Shown piece after piece: positions 63,816 to 64,000 of a stretch of 64,000 nt of DNA. Origin of the DNA: Psococerastis gibbosa (taxonomy: Eukaryota; Arthropoda; Insecta; Psocodea; Psocidae); assembly GCA_963971405.1 (NCBI GenBank), contig OZ020487.1, positions 8,157,344 through 8,221,343 of the forward strand, in the 5' to 3' direction. A program made the translations under genes and the position numbers. The notes beneath the pieces are model-generated. The model ran no database searches and had not been told where the DNA came from. It saw nothing but the letters and a program-made list of their open reading frames with translations. Positions within the stretch are counted from its first letter, which is position 1, and each line of letters opens with the position of its first letter.

Positions 63816-64000
63816 AAAGCAAAAATGTAAACCAACCTATATTGGGGTGATTCAGGTTATTGTTATTATGAAGCTTCCTCTTAAGGGCCATGCTTAGAAA
63901 AGTCTCCGTGAGGAATACTGAAGCGGCCCTGTTTTTTTTTTTTTTTTTTTTTTTTTTTTTGACGTTTCAGTCTCAAAGATATGATATTTAAACTTATAGA

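Overview
The window is a stretch of animal nuclear genome, most likely from an arthropod (an inference: no species is identified). The host genes are split by GT-AG introns, intergenic DNA is AT-rich and full of transposable elements, and an insect-type Ty3/gypsy retrotransposon is present. No bacterial operon, CRISPR array, rRNA or true tRNA gene was seen.

Four host genes can be supported. (1) The last coding exon of an unidentified gene, + strand, 1619-2128. (2) A complete 20-exon 5-oxoprolinase (OPLAH) gene, - strand, 27149 down to 9154. Every splice phase closes, giving 1311 residues. (3) A 3-exon homologue of brain protein I3 (BRI3), - strand, 48721 down to 44781, 133 residues. (4) A 4-exon UBALD/FAM100-type UBA-like gene, + strand, 49282 to 57605, 144 residues. 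BRI3 and UBALD are head to head with 560 bp between their start codons, so they probably share a promoter region.

Between and inside these genes most DNA is mobile. At 29-31 kb there is a truncated gypsy element. At 31636-36917 there is a full-length gypsy element with 387-bp LTRs that look identical, a GGTA target duplication and open gag and pol frames. Fragments of at least six non-LTR retrotransposon 3' ends, several tRNA-derived SINE families and several families of terminal-inverted-repeat elements are scattered throughout.

The most striking component is a dense set of about 17 foldback (hairpin) MITEs in the 64 kb. They have different arms but share internal modules, notably a GTGGTAGCAGACATT core. 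Many are nested: a hairpin with GGTCGGTGGAAA arms sits in the centre of another hairpin, and the composite is itself repeated. One lies in the BRI3 3' UTR, one sits 20 bp from the OPLAH exon 2 acceptor, and one cuts off a decayed duplicate of OPLAH exon 4. The OPLAH gene also carries two further local duplications that copy exon ends and splice donors (exons 7 and 15).
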